A stretch of 64,000 bases of DNA from Lichenostomus cassidix (GCA_008360975.2 CM039182.1:29764566-29828565), one strand, 5' to 3'; positions 13,631-26,727 are shown, counted from the first letter of the stretch. Numbers and translations are program-made. Notes: generated by a model from the sequence alone, not told the origin.

Positions 13631-13983
13631 AGAATCATTGAATGGTTTGTGTTGGAAGTGGACCTTGAAGATCACCTGGTTCCAACCGCCCTGACATGGG
13701 CAGGGACATCTTTCACAAGATCAGGTTGCTCAAAGCCCCATCCAGCTTGAATGCGAGCGCTTTAATGATGGTGCATCCACAACTTTCCTGGAAAACCTGT
13801 TCCAGCATCTCATCACCCTCATCATAAAGAATGTCTTCCTTATGTCCAATCCAAACTTACTGTGTTTCAGTTTAAAACCACTGCCCCTTGTATTGTCACT
13901 ACATGTCTTGGTAAAAAGCTTCTCTGATCTTCCCTGTCAGTCTCCCTTATATATGTTGAAGGTTTGCAGTAACATCTCTCTTA
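13631..13983 (-). mobile_element. CR1 LINE, degraded 3' fragment
   Basis: Minus-strand CR1 tail. The terminal AGAATCATTGAATGG at 13631 corresponds to the CR1 3' terminus. It is followed inward by the conserved 'GACATGGGCAGGGACATC' stretch, and then by sequence corresponding to the ORF2 end (RHWNRLP-type region around 13790-13850). Many substitutions and frameshifts are present and no usable frame remains. Truncated at both the reverse-transcriptase core and the 5' part. Confidence 0.9.
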
Positions 13984-16310
13984 ATGCATATGTGATAGTA
14001 TCAATTCCATGAGCAAATCCTTCGTTTTACTGGGAGCTCAGGTTGGGAGCTAGTGCTGAAATAGCTGAATGCTCAATAATTGTCTTTCTGTAGGTAAGTA
14101 GAAGGTTACTTTTATTATTATTTTGGTTTCAATTTCACCATATCACTCATTTTCTTGTACTTGACATAATAATCAGAAAAAATCTTCAGTTACAAATGCT
14201 GGATATGGCTTCCTAGTCTTAATCTTTTGCTAGTCTACAGATCCTTGAAAAGAAAGCTTATGCTACATTTGCCTGGTAGCTGTTTTTGGAGCCTGAAATG
14301 ACCTGAGATTTGGCTCAGGCAAAATTTGAGTGGGTTTTGAAAGGAGGTGACGTGACTGCACTCATTTTTTGGGAAACCTCATCCGGTTTTATACAGGCTA
14401 TTTTAGCCACAAGTTTATGGTTAGGGATTTTTATATTCATGGGGAAAGTAGCTTCTTCCAGCTGTCGGACAGTGTAGTTGTTCTATAATTACTTGCTCTA
14501 AACTCGAATTTTATATTGCCAATAAAGCATAGTTGAACAAAGAGCTTTCTTATTGTGAATGTCTGTGCCTTTATTTAAGTTGTCTGTCTTTATTAAATAA
14601 ATAGTTTTAATTATTTAGTAACTAATGAGGTTAGGCATTTTCTACTAACTAGGGCGCATTTTTTTGCTGTTTTGCTTCCTTTCAAATTTTGCGTTAGGTT
14701 TTACTTTGTGTAGCTCTGTTTAGACGAATCTAACCATGAAGATGTTCGTCTGTCCTAAAGTCAAGAGAAATTTTATTACCATGCTATTAAAGTTTAAAAA
14801 TAAAATTAAAAATATAGTAGCATCTTTATACTAAGTAGAAAAACCCTCTGGTTATGCTGGAAAATATTTCAATGTGATGTTTATTTACCAGTCTGTGGTA
14901 TGGCATGCATAATATCCTCGAACATAGTGGTGCAGCTTGTGTTGAAATTGTCTTTAGTTGAATTTTCAACTAGAGTTGGTGGTGTAACAAAACAAAAAAG
15001 CATGGTTGGTTTTGTAACAAAAAAAAAGGGGTTAGGTATCTGCAGTGAGGAGTCTGCAGCAGGGAGTCTGCAGCTGTATGAGCAGTCATGGTCTGTGGAC
15101 AGGTTGTTGGGACTTTGCCAGTAAAAATAACATAAAATCTTTTCCTGTTTGTGTATCTGGACTTACTTGCTATAAGAATTTGGCAGCAAATCCAAATGTA
15201 ACTATATAATTTTAATTATATTCTCTTATGCTTCTTGTTGTGGGAAAAAATCTAGGGCTGCTTTCATTAACTTCTCTTTTACTGTAGAAATATGGTCACC
15301 GAAGTGACTTATGCTTGAACGGCAGATGACAGTTCATTTAGATATAAATGTGATTTTTATACAGAAAAAAATACAAAAAAACCCTCAGTTTAAAACCTGA
15401 GTTTTCCTAAAAGTGGACTGCTAAATTCTATACTGAATATCTTGTAAATTCCTAAACCCCCTTTATCTTCTGGTGTACTCACAAAGACTATCTGTGCTTT
15501 TTTCTTAATTCCAGTTCATTCAGAATGTGCCAATATATGTATTTGGAATGACAATCTGTAACTCCCATTTTGGTGGGTTTTTTCCCTTTTTTTAGGTTGG
15601 GTTTTTATTTAATATTTTTTCCTTACTACTGGAAGATCCATCCTGCTCAAAGTTATATGGAAAAGATAGAAAAGTTGCTTTTCACATTCTTTACCCCAGA
15701 GATGTGCTGGAAGCCCAGTTCTGTTCCATCTCCCTTATTTATTGTGTCCCTTCCTGCCTCTGTGCCTTCGCTAAACCATCTGTGCACTTTCCTTTGAGTC
15801 CCAAAGGCTTAAGAAATGTCCTATTTTGTTTGACGTTAGTTTTGTTTATGTTCATTTGACAAGTGATGGTTGGATTTAGAATTGCTCCTGCAACCTGAAA
15901 ATACTTTCTTAAAGATGACATATTTGTCTTTCAGTTTCAAATTCTATCGGCCTCTTAAAGTTACGAAGTTGTAATTAAAAACATTGCATTATCTAATATT
16001 TGTGATTAACATATGATAGATTTGGATAAAAAACAGACTAAGTGCTATGTTACCTCCCTGCTAAGATGGGGATGAATACTCATTTTTAAGTGTGAGGAAA
16101 TAGCTTTTGCTATTCTTTTACCTATTTAGAGAGAGCAGCAAGAGGAATAGTTTTATTGAAGCATAAAGTGAATTCTGTGATTCTGTTTGACTGGTTGACA
16201 TCTGCAAACCTGTTCATTCCTACAGAATAACAAAAAAACTCCAGAAAACCCAAAACCTTCTTTCACATCTGAGCACTTTAAGTTCATATTCTTAACAAGC
16301 TGATTTTAAT
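13984..16310. other. Unique noncoding stretch, no gene seen
   Basis: AT-rich DNA with no supported gene. It holds a 30-bp-period imperfect duplication (14975-15034). The part at 14490-14830 has balanced composition and is free of repeats. Open frames here are at most 75 codons and unconvincing. Confidence 0.6.
14975..15034 (+). repeat. Imperfect 30-bp tandem duplication
   Basis: GTTGGTGGTGTAACAAAAC at 14975 recurs with few changes at 15005 (GTTGGTTTTGTAACAAAA). Both copies run into short A tracts. Close by, GGAGTCTGCAGC is doubled at about 15048-15073. Confidence 0.8.
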
Positions 16311-17015
16311 GTGGAATCATGTAATATCTCAACTTGCTAGGGACCTGTAAAGATCACCAGGTCAGACTACCTGAAAATAAGCCTTATGACTGAGATGATC
16401 ATCCAGATACTCCTTGACCTTTGGTAGGCTCAGTGCCATGATCACTTCTGTGGGAAGCCTGATCAATTGACTGACCACACTCTCAGTGAAGAACCTTTTC
16501 CTAATGTCCAACCAGAACTTTCCCTGATGCATCTTCAGTACATTTCCTTGTGCTCTGACTTTTGGCCACGAGAGAGATCAGCATCTCGCCCCACACTTCT
16601 CCCCTTCAACCTGTAGACTGAGCCACCCCTCAGCCTTCTCTTCTCCAAGTCAAACAAACCAAGTGACCTCAGCTGCTCTTACAGGGCAAGACTTGCCCTC
16701 AAGGCCTTTCACCATCCTGGTCCCCTCCTCTAGACACATTCTAATACATCAAATAATTGATATACTTCTTGTGTTGTGGTACTTAAACCAGCAGACAGTG
16801 CTTGAGGTGGGTCCACACCAGTGCAGAGAAGAGCAGGACAGTCACATCCCTCAAGCAGCTGTTGATGCTGTCTGTGTTTGATGCACACCAGGACGTGGTT
16901 GGCCCTTTTGGGCTTCCAGGACATACCACTGACTCATATTCAACTTGCTATTCACCAGGACCCCCAGATGTCTTTCCTGCCTGTTCACAAATGCAGCCTC
17001 TTCCATGGATATTCA
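16311..17015 (-). mobile_element. Old CR1 LINE, about 700 bp
   Basis: Minus-strand CR1 of an older, more diverged type. The 3' end at about 16311 (GGAATCATGTAATATC) is followed inward by the segments for the ORF2 C-terminus. These include 'AAACAAACCAAGTGACCTCA' at about 16653-16672, and the region around 16880-16920 translates on the minus strand to a KPKRANHVLVCIK-like block. That block corresponds to the family's KANGILACIR region, upstream of the C-terminal tail. Frameshifts and stops break it into pieces of at most about 60 codons. It extends further 5' in the element than the copies at 9965 and 13631. Confidence 0.88.
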
Positions 17016-20000
17016 GAATGCTGATTTTGAAAGAAGAGGAAGAAAAATGACCAAGCTTTTAATGTATTTAAACAACATTTTTATATGTTTTGTATATTTT
17101 TGATGGCAGGTGCAATGTTCTGCATTGCAAGTGTTTGCAAAAACCATTGAGTTTTAGTTCCAATTGTTTTCATCCAGTCAGGGTTGCTTGTTTATTTGTG
17201 AACAAGCACTGAGTCATCCTTAGCTGTGGTTTTGCTTGTTGTGCTTTTGTTTTCACCTGAATCAAGTGCAATTTTTGTATGTGCATAGGAATGGCTTTGG
17301 TTTTTTTTGTTCTCTTGTGTATGTGTATTTTCTTGTGTTTTTTTTCTTTTTTGTGTCCCCCAAGTAGTCATGCAAGTTGGTGGTTTTAGCTCGAGGTGGT
17401 TTTCATTGAGGTCTTGAAATCTGTGATTCAAAACTGAATTTGAATGTCGACAGAAGAAGCCCACATGGTTGAAACTGAATTGATTGTACATGAGAAATGT
17501 TTCTGACTAGAGTACTTTCCACTTGTAATCCTAACAACAAGGGAAACTTAGTCACTTGGTAAGAAGTCCATTATTTATTGTATGTATGTAGCTAGATGCA
17601 AAAGTGAATAAATACAGAATTCATTTTATTAAATGCAGAGATTTACCTGTAGCTTGTTGCTAGATAAAAATTTTAGGCCTTTTTTTTTTAATTGGTAGTG
17701 GATATTTATGTCTGATGTTTACAAAGGTGTAAGCTTCCTTGTAATTAAGTGTAGGTACAAAAAATTTGCATTAAAAATAGTTGCAAGTATATCTATATCC
17801 ATATAGCCAATGGGGGCAAAAAGACAGAAGGCTGATTTTACACATTTTGGGTCTGACTTTATTTGCTCAGTCCTCAGACACTGAGCAAGAGTGGACAAGA
17901 ACTCGGTCAGAATGTAAGTTGTGTTGGACTTTTTTCCCCCCTCCTGCACAGGACTTATTTTCCATGAGCTTCATAAATGTTATTAACTTTTCCCATTATT
18001 TTGTCCTACAGCTGTTACTAAATGACAGTATGCACTTGCATCAGAGGTCAGAATTTTCTCACAAGTTCTGCATTATGAGTTGAGTTCATCACCCAGGTGC
18101 ATTAATAAGCCTTCTGCATTGTGGCTGTCAAGTTCCAGTAAGAATATACAAATTATTGAAGATAATGTTTATTTTTTCTCCAGTGACATTGGTGAAATCA
18201 CGGAAAACTAATTGAGCATGAAAATGATTTTCAGTCTTCACCCTGTGATCCAATTTAACTGCCTGATGCAGAAAAAAATCTATTTTCTTGGTTTGTATTC
18301 CACTGTTGAAAATGCCAAAGTATTAATCAAACTTCCACGTATCATTTAGTCTCTGCTGAATCATACTCTTAAAAAATGGCAGTTTAGAATTAAAACTTGT
18401 CTCGTGACAGCAAGTAAAGCTCTACAGTAAAGAAATCTATTGTCAAAGGACATTCAGTGTAAATGTTCTTCAAAGCATCAGCTGTGGTGAAAGGTTTATT
18501 TTCTTGTAAGACAAGCTCTACAAAATTTGTTATTTATCAAACACTGCAAATACCTGTTTCAACAATTAAAGAATTTGTGGTAATAGTTCTTCAGACATTG
18601 AAAAGACAAAATTGAAGCCTAATGTATCTAGAAGCTAGTGTAAAAAACTTGCCCAATCTTTGACAAAATTCAATGACAGCAAAACGAAACTTCTCTTGTG
18701 TGGTAAGTTTTTAAAAAATAACTCAGCTTATATGTTCTTTGGCCATGTATATGCTTTTCCTGAGGAAAACTTGACTGAAGCTTGTTTTTAATGAACAGAA
18801 AACTCCTTGGCTGTTAAGCAACAAAACCTGAAATATTCTTGATGGTAATAAAGACAAAAATCCTTTTGCTGCTAAGCAGATAAACCCACTTTTTCATCAT
18901 AGATTTAAATGGAAATTTTGACTCATCTCAGTTACTTTTAATGCACGAGATAACAGTGGACATCAATCATCTCATGTAATTAATCACAACAATGCAAAAT
19001 TTACATGTACAGGTTGTTTGTACTTCTAAGCTTGCTGACAGCTTCTATATACCTGTAGACCCTCTCCTATGTCAATTCTGTCACTAACGTGACTTTATCA
19101 CTTCGTAAAATTCTTAAAGACGTCATTCTCCATTCATCACTGTGCTTGGTGCCTGCTCCAAGCCTTGTTTTCCCTCTCTGTCCTGTTTGCAGGTTCCAAG
19201 GTCCTTGCAGGAGGAATTCCTTTAAGTAGTACAAAACCACAGGATGATGTTCTCACCTGGGGTCTCTGTTGCATAATGGAAGTAGCTGACTGCTTCCTGT
19301 AGGTGATTGCCAACACTCTTGGATTGTGTTTTACCTATTTGTAGGTGCATCTCTTTCTTTGTATTCTGGGGATTCCTGTCCTAAAATTGCCAGGCGTTTG
19401 TATTTTCCATGTCTTACTCCTGTGCAATATTTGGTTTTCTGGAAAATTTTCTGTCTTGCAGAGGTCAGAATTACCAACAATCCAAATACGCCTTTGGAGT
19501 TGAAGCTCTCTGCTTTATATTTCTTCAAATACTCATTTCTCATATTAATATTTTAAGGCAAATGAGTGATAAAATTCAGAAACTGTTTTAATTTTTTTTC
19601 CTAAAATGATACCTCATATCACAAGTGGCTTAGATTTTCCCAAAGTCAGAAATATATGTGTGTATAGAAGAGTACAATGACATGTAAATGAGGTAACACT
19701 TCTACAGCTTTTTGAGTATGCCTGTGTCAATGAAGAAATGCATCTGAGACTGGATACTCTTTGTTTAGGGGAGAAAATGGTGCACATGAGAAGGTCATGT
19801 TTGAGACTTGTGTTTTGAAGTCCACATAAATGTACTAATTCAAGACCATTGAGGCATGGTGTTCCATATTTGACATTTCATAAAAGTTTTGATAACTTTT
19901 AAAGGTCAGTTGAATATCAGAATATTGAATACCTTATTAAATGGTTTGAATCCTGGATGGGACATCGAGGTCCTAATTTAATGGAGCAAAAGTGGTTCAG

Positions 20001-21624
20001 AAGAAACCAAAGGGAGTTTTGTAGCCTCTGTAGAAGAGTTGAAGAGCAGGAGAATATTATGATGATTCACCTTGAGGTTCAAGTGAAACCAAGTGTCAAA
20101 ACAAAGCTTACAGAGCCATATTGTGTTCTAAAAATATGAACTGTTTGTAAATCAGGTTCTCTTGAATATGATTATCCATGCTAATATCTATATGTAAAAA
20201 TACAATCTAACACAAATATGGATTTTTCAAGGGTATTTAGCTGTAGCTTCACTCTAGCCTTTTTGAAGGCAGTGGTGATATTCCCAAGCATTTTTGATCA
20301 CATCAAAATGGTTAATCATTGCATACTAAGGAAGGTTTCAGTGAAGGAGAGTATGTCCTTTTGTCTTAAAATAAGAAAAAAATTATTGAATGCAATTATG
20401 CTGAAAGTAAATTTTTGGTGATTCCAAATTAAATTTTTATATCTGAGGAGGTTTATACATGAAGTTGCCCTTCTAAAATTTTATTTTGTTTTTTCTTTTT
20501 AACTGAATCATCTCATAGCATCAAGTTTTCTTTAAGATTTGAAAAGGAAGGCAAGACTGATTCCTTCAGAGAGCAGTTGAGATCACAGGCCAAGCATCTG
20601 AAACTCTCTTTGGAGGCTTTATTGTCTAGATAAGTAGCCTTTTCTTGTAGAGTCTGCCTAAAACAGACAAATTCCATAGGGAGGCTGATAATTCTTCTTG
20701 TTTCCTGAGAGCTGTTCTGTTATTCTAAATTATTACGATGTTGTAGAAATGCAAAAGTGCTTTTTTATATGAAGGAAGCTTTGATGTTCTGATACATTCT
20801 AGTTACAAAGTTCCACTGTGGTAAATATTCAGGGGCTGTGCATCTCAGATTAAATTCAAAACATAAAAACCTGGTTGTTATACTGCCTGTTATACTGTTA
20901 ATAATTTTCAGGGGTTAAAATTACATTTAATCTCAAGCATTTTTAGAGAAATGGATGTTCTTGAACACACAGCAGGCAGAGATGGGTATGAGTATTACAG
21001 CAGGGCTGGTTTTTTTGCACATGACTTGAAAGTGTGGGGTTTGTTTTTTTAAATTTGTTTTGTGTTTTAATTTTCAGTGAATAAGTTATTAATGATGCTT
21101 GATAATAAATTACTGATTAATGAAATGTGGCATCCCTAAAATACTCCCTGAATTATGCACAGTTTAGGTCAGTATTGCAAAGCTCACACTGCTCATGTAA
21201 GTGTCTGTACTCCAGCTGTCATTTAACTTTGCCTTTGCTCAACACTGAAGTTTGCTTAAAATTTTCCAAAGGCAAATTAAGAATTTAGAAGGCATTTCTT
21301 AATTGAGGGGTTGAGTTCTCCAGTGGTTCCTTCAGAGGAGCTTGGATAATTAGTTTTGATAGTGCTGGGGAAGAGAGTCAAAGTGAAAGAAATTTAGAAT
21401 TTGTGATTTCCTTCAAAGTAATCTGGCCTCTGTAATTTCTTGTAGTGGCTGACTTTCTCCAGCTTTTTTGAGAAGAAGTTATAAGAGATAGATTCTTTCT
21501 TTCAGTTGTATTCATCTGGTGGAAGTTTCTCCATACCCTTGCATGAGAGAAGAGGACTGTACCCACTTTCATATGACCTACAAGGGCTGTTCTTTGTGTG
21601 TCTTGCATGTTCTTTGGTGTCTTG
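17016..21624. other. Unique noncoding stretch, no gene seen
   Basis: No supported gene, RNA or transposon beyond the T/G-rich tract listed separately. Open frames are at most 100 codons and on competing strands. The minus frame at 17192-17491 is an artefact of the low-complexity T/G tract, which read on the other strand encodes K, N, T and Q repeats. Confidence 0.6.
17225..17356 (+). repeat. T/G-rich low-complexity tract
   Basis: Runs of T with interspersed G (TTTTGCTTGTTGTGCTTTTG, GTGTATGTGTATTTTC, then long T runs) end at a CCCC block at about 17357. It is a simple low-complexity tract. Confidence 0.75.
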
Positions 21625-21815
21625 TAGTGGAATGGCTGAGGCTGGAAAGCATCTCTAGAGATTGTCTAATTCAATCCCTGTGCACAAAGCACGGTCAGCT
21701 GCAGGAGACTGGCCAAAGCCATTTTCACTTGGGTTTTGAATATCTCCAAGGATGGAGAGAGCACAGCCACCCTGGGCAATGAAAAATGAAATTCCAATGA
21801 AAAAAAATCTTCTGT
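21625..21815 (-). mobile_element. CR1 LINE, short 3' remnant
   Basis: Minus-strand CR1 3' tail. The order seen is a terminal GGAATGGCTGAGGCTGGAAA, then text equivalent to the CR1 tail 'gtccaaggatggagactcc' (here ATCTCCAAGGATGGAGAG, about 21741-21758), then a truncated 'CTGGGCAA' block. An internal deletion then leads into a short A-rich part. Only a fossil fragment remains, with no coding content. Confidence 0.8.
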
Positions 21816-24800
21816 TTCTTTGTTTCTTTCCTTATGTGCTTCAGTGAACTCTGAATTTTTAGGATTCATTTTTGCCTAGAATCTTGTACATCAGCTCTAC
21901 TTTGTGAGGGCACAGCTGGATGTGGACCCCTTTTAACCCACACAAGGGGCTGGCATGAAGGAGGGAGACAGGAAAACTGAAACTTCAGCAGAAGTATTTC
22001 TGCAGCTGCACGGTGAACAAGCTCCAAATCCTGATGAGGTTGAAAAGAAGGTTGCGTGGTTTTGGGGTTTTTTATTTTATTTTTTTAAGCTATATCATAT
22101 TTCTGACTGGTTTCACTGGGAAACAGAGCAGAAGCTTGTGCAATTCGTTGTAACTGGCATAGCAGAACAGCAGCTATGTAACCAGCCAGCAGCTTAGCAG
22201 CACATTGTTTAATCCTGTTGATTCAGACCTTAGATTCTTTTTTGGAGGAAGACATCATCTTATCTTAATTTTTAGAAAACTTGTTTGCTTCATCTCTGTA
22301 GTAGATAGTGAAGGTAAAACAGATTGTTGAAATAGCTGTATAGCTTTATTGCTTGTTTAAGAGAGTTTAGGGAAGAGGGTTTGTCTTTGGACAGAAGTCT
22401 GAGCCTCTCACAACAGTGTGAATTGTGTGCTCACAGCATGTGTGAGGTCCAAAACTGCTTAATATTGCACATGAGTAATTGGCAAAATATAGTGATTTAA
22501 ATTAGTGCTCAAAATAAATAGTTGCATGTAATAAGTATAGCCAAGGATTCTTTACAGATTCTGTAAGACATAATTTTCTGTTAGACACTGCATCAAAAAT
22601 TACTTTGTTGGGGAAATATGAAGAGTATGACTGTCCAGCACTTGCTGCTGGAGTGGTTCTTTAATACCAAACCTTCAAAGGTATGTACTGCAAAACTGTT
22701 ACAGGCTTCAAAAAGCCTTTAAGTAGACACCTAATTAAGAATAAGATGCCTGATAACGTTATACGTTAATCCTGCACTGAGCTCTGGATTCTGAAGGCTT
22801 TGCTGTGGAACCACTAAATTCCCACTGAAAGCAGTACTATACCCCAATATCTATTGGACTAGACTTTGGTCTTTTTACTGCATTTTTTTTGCTCGGTATT
22901 TGCATATAAAGGTCACTGCATAGTAGAATGTGCTGCTTAATGTCCTGTTTTTGGTTTAGCTTTTACTTATTCTACATTTGTAAACCAATTATAATAGCCA
23001 TTTGCTTTTTGAGCTGATGTAATCAAGTACTTTGTGTTGGAATTCACACCATTCCTTAACACTTTACCACCTTTCCCATATGCCAGCTTACTTCCTAATC
23101 AAATTTAGAAGTTTGGTACAAGGGTAGAAGGGTTCTGGGTTTGGTTTACATGGGTGCAAATCACGTCAGTAAAAGTTCATTGTGATTTGTCTTCCAGTCT
23201 TTATGTTTTCATGCATTTGTTATTATTTTTTCTAATAGCCTGATCTCTTTTTTATCTGCTTTTCATTAGATACAATATGAATACATATTCAACAAATTTC
23301 TTTTGAAAAATATCTTTCATTTAGAAAGATGTATTTTTTGAATCATCATGCTTTTCATGTTCTATAGAGAGCAATTACTGTTCTTTTGTTTTTGTTGGGT
23401 TTTAAAAAAATTTTTCTATTTCTTTTAATTGAGCCTTTTGCTGGAATTTTCATTGGACAACAGCATTTGTACCAATTCTTACAGCTGTTTGGGTGTTTGG
23501 TTTTTTAACGCACGAGCTGTTAAATGTGAGAAGTGAATACTTTTACTTTCTTGTGACACTTGAGGTTAATGGCCTCCAGCATTTTGATCTCCATTCCAAA
23601 CAGCAATTTTGTTGATAAGCTATTTTAAAACAATATATGCAGCAGAGAAACAGCTAGATGTGTTATTACGGCTGCTGACCTGTCATGTTCATAATTCAAT
23701 GAAGTGTATAATTCTATATTTTTATCCACAAAGTCTTTCATAATGATTTTCTAGACTGCTTTACAAAGAGGGGTATTTTGGAGGTGGGTAAAAAGTCCTC
23801 CTAGAAGAGAAAGATCTGGAAGATACCTCCAGGATGTAGTTTTGAAAACTACAGTTTCATTTCAGAAGTTCTCATGAAAAATTCATCTTGGGCATGGGGA
23901 AAATAGAAATAGAAATATATTTTTCATCTGAATTCTGTTAATTTGTATTCATTGCATCCTATTTCAGAAACTCAATTCCCGGAAGAATTTTGAAGTACAG
24001 ACACAAGATAGAAAAACTGTAGTCAGTGAATATAGTTTAGGGACAACACAGTGAAAAATAACAGTTTAAAGGGATAGTATTACCTCAAGAAGGTTATTTA
24101 TGTTAGAAAATACTGCACCTACAATGTAGTCATGAGAAACAGAGAGTTTGTGGTGGCTGGTGGGCCTGAAAACCTACATTCCATCTTGTCCTGTTCTTCT
24201 GTAGCAATTTAAAAGGTGCATCAGTCCTTGAAGCATATGAACTGTTGAATTTCCTTTGATGGAAAAGGGGAAGGTTTATGATTCCTGGATGAGTAAATTC
24301 AAGTCACTAATGTCTAGCATCACTTCCAGTGACATATATGATTGTAGAAGTTAATTTGCTGTATATTGTGCTGTAGTCTAATATGCCAACTTGATAATGA
24401 GTAAAGGATGAATTACCATTCAATTAAAATGTAAAAAAACCACCTTGTAGAATGTTGATGTTAATATTGAAATGTTAAAATTAAAATGTAGTGCCTTAGG
24501 AAGTGCACTTAGTCTATCCTAAATCCTGTAGCCACTTGCTGTACCTTGGTATCTTCAGGATTTGACTGATCAGGAACTGTATGCTGTTTTCTGTGGGTAC
24601 AGATGGGGCATAGATGTATCCCCCATCGAGCAAAGCACCCCTCATGAAATTTTAATGCACGATGGCCAGTGCTGTGCTTTTCTTAACTCTGGCTCAGTGT
24701 TAGCATTAAAAAAATATGTGGCACTGCAGTTCATAGTGTCTAATTTGCACTATGACATTCTTTCAGTAAAAGGAAAGAAATGAAGCATGTCAGCTTATCA

Positions 24801-25218
24801 GTAAAAGTGTATTTGAGTGAGAGTGTCTGTGTTGTGAATATAATTCTGTATATTATGATGTGGAATTTTTCATGTTTTAAATGGAAGCTTTGACAATGTG
24901 AGCCTTGTATCATATTTACAAGGAGTTGTTAAAACTGAACCTGAAAAACAACACTCAGCTTAGTGAAAGCTTTGCATTTACATGAAATATATGGAAATAG
25001 AGTATCAGGAAGGATGCCAACTGCCACTTCATTAAATATAAGACTATCAGTGCAGTTGAATTTACAAAATTCCTTAACAGAAATCTTTTTATGGGAATCC
25101 CAGCAGAACACTTGCTTATACTGGAATTATTCTCACCAGGTTTATCTGCAATGAATATGCAATGCTGATGCTGTCTTTGGTGATACTGAAAAGGAAAAAT
25201 CCTAAGGTTCTGCATCAT
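21816..25218. other. Unique noncoding stretch, no gene seen
   Basis: No coding region or RNA gene is supported. The longest open frames are about 80 codons, without domains. The segment 23560-23740 is repeat-free with a mixed composition that looks like conserved noncoding sequence, but conservation cannot be tested here. Confidence 0.6.
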
Positions 25219-25485
25219 GTAATCACAGAGTAGCTCCAGACCTGTGGAGGTACCTAGTCCACACCCCTTTTCAAGGATGGGTCAGCTACAGCAAATTGCC
25301 CAAGACTCTGTGCAGTCTCCAAGAATGGAAACTCAACAAACTCGCTGGGCACCCTGTTTCTTAGACAGGAAAAAAGTGCCTTCTAATGTTTAAATGGAAT
25401 TGCCCATATTTCATTTTGTGCACACTGCCTGTTCTTCTGTCTGTGGGGATCACTGAGAGCAGTCCTGTTCTGTTGTCTTTACTGC
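25219..25485 (-). mobile_element. CR1 LINE 3' end fragment
   Basis: Minus-strand CR1 3' terminal part: AATCACAGAGTAGCTCC at about 25221, then equivalents of the tail blocks 'gtcagctagagcaggttgccca' and 'aactcaacaacctcgctgggc' (25281-25353), then the beginning of the ORF2 tail region (about 25380-25470). It is diverged, with no open frame. The upstream part of the same element type resumes only at about 25590 with the reverse transcriptase, so this may be one element with an internal deletion or two nested fragments. Confidence 0.85.
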
Positions 25486-25589
25486 TTTTTACCTAGCTAG
25501 TCTGCAAGAAAACACCTCCTTTTTTTCTGACCTTGGGTTTTATTCCATTTCTCGCTTTTCTCCCTGCCTTGGCACATACATTCAGTAGA

Positions 25590-26400
25590 TCCAGTTTCTC
25601 TAGCCCATTGAAGTCCCTCTGAATGACAGCAGAACCATCTGCTCTGTTACCAGCCCTTCCAGTTTTGAATTGTCTGTAGAATTGCTGAGGTTATGGTCTG
25701 TGCCATGAGCCAGGTCCTTAATGAAAAGCAGTATTGGCACCCATATTGACCCCTGGGGGCTCTATTGAAGGGACTGGCCTCCAGCTGGACTTTGGCCTGC
25801 AGATCACAGCCCTCAGAGCTTGGCAGCACACACTGTTTTCAGCCACTTTGCTGTCTACTTTCCCATGTTCCACAGTTTGTGAGGATGTTCTGGGGAACAA
25901 TGCTGAAAGCTTTCCTTAATTCAAGATAAACAACATTCTTAGCTCTCCCCCCATCTATGTTCTAGCTATTTCATTGTAGGAAACTGTCATGTGGGCCAAG
26001 CTTGATTTTCCTTCATAAATACATGCTGCCTATTTCCCTCCACCTTCCTGTCCTTCAGATGCTTGGGAATTGTTTCCATGATTATTTGGTCCATCAGCTT
26101 CCAAAAAATTGAGTTGAGGTGGACTGAACTTTGGTTTTCTGTGCTCTCCTTGTCCTTCCTGAAGACAGGAGAGATGTTTGCTTTTTTACAGTCTATTTGA
26201 ACCTCCCTTGATAGTCAGGACCTTTCAAAGCTGGGGGTGGCTTTGCAGTGATGCTGTCCAGGACCCTCAGCACTCATGGAAGCATCTATTCCGTCAGGTC
26301 ACATGAGCTTATGTCCAGCTTGTTTAAATCTTCCCTAACCTGATTCTTCTCCAAGGGTGTTTCTTGCTCCAGAAGAGCAGGGGAGAGCGACCGAGCAGCT
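25590..26400 (-). mobile_element. Decayed CR1 reverse-transcriptase segment
   Basis: On the minus strand this corresponds to the CR1 ORF2 reverse-transcriptase core, which the other copies in the window lack. In protein order, reading from high to low coordinates, I see three landmarks. First, an equivalent of the GPDGMHPRVLREL block at about 26262-26320. Second, an equivalent of the VVYLDFSKAF motif-A block at about 25901-25936, where the catalytic aspartate position reads as glutamate. Third, an equivalent of the GVPQGS block at about 25740-25775. Stops and frameshifts separate them, and the two open frames at 25647-25900 are just surviving pieces. This is a dead copy. It is diverged enough to be old. 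Confidence 0.88.
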
Positions 26401-26720
26401 TCTTTCTACAGCATCAGCACAGCTAGTATCCATAACCCAGTACAGGATTGGTGGGACCACTGTTTTGAGTATGGAATGACACTCAGATGGAGTATTTGCA
26501 CTGACAGGAGCATGCCAGTCATACCTGCTGGTATCTCTGTCTCACACAACTATCCCAATTATTAGCAATTATCTTTATTGGGGAAAAAAAGTGAAGACTT
26601 GTTTGTGAAGAGAAAGCTTAGCCATTTGAGAGTGCAGTGTGAACAGACCACATGAGCTTCAAATATCCACTTAGATGGGTAGTCTACATGAAGCAAACTT
26701 AGACAAAATTATAGTTTTAG
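26401..26720. other. Short unique spacer between CR1 and LTR
   Basis: About 320 bases with no recognisable gene or repeat. Confidence 0.5.
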
Positions 26721-26727
26721 TTATGGG
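26721..26727 (+). repeat. Target-site duplication, left copy
   Basis: TTATGGG directly precedes the LTR and is repeated exactly at 26987-26993. Confidence 0.85.

Noticed and set aside
16169..16186. AATTCTGTGATTCTGTTT, similar to a CR1 terminal repeat
   Set aside because: The sequence on either side does not match CR1, so it is not called as an insertion end.
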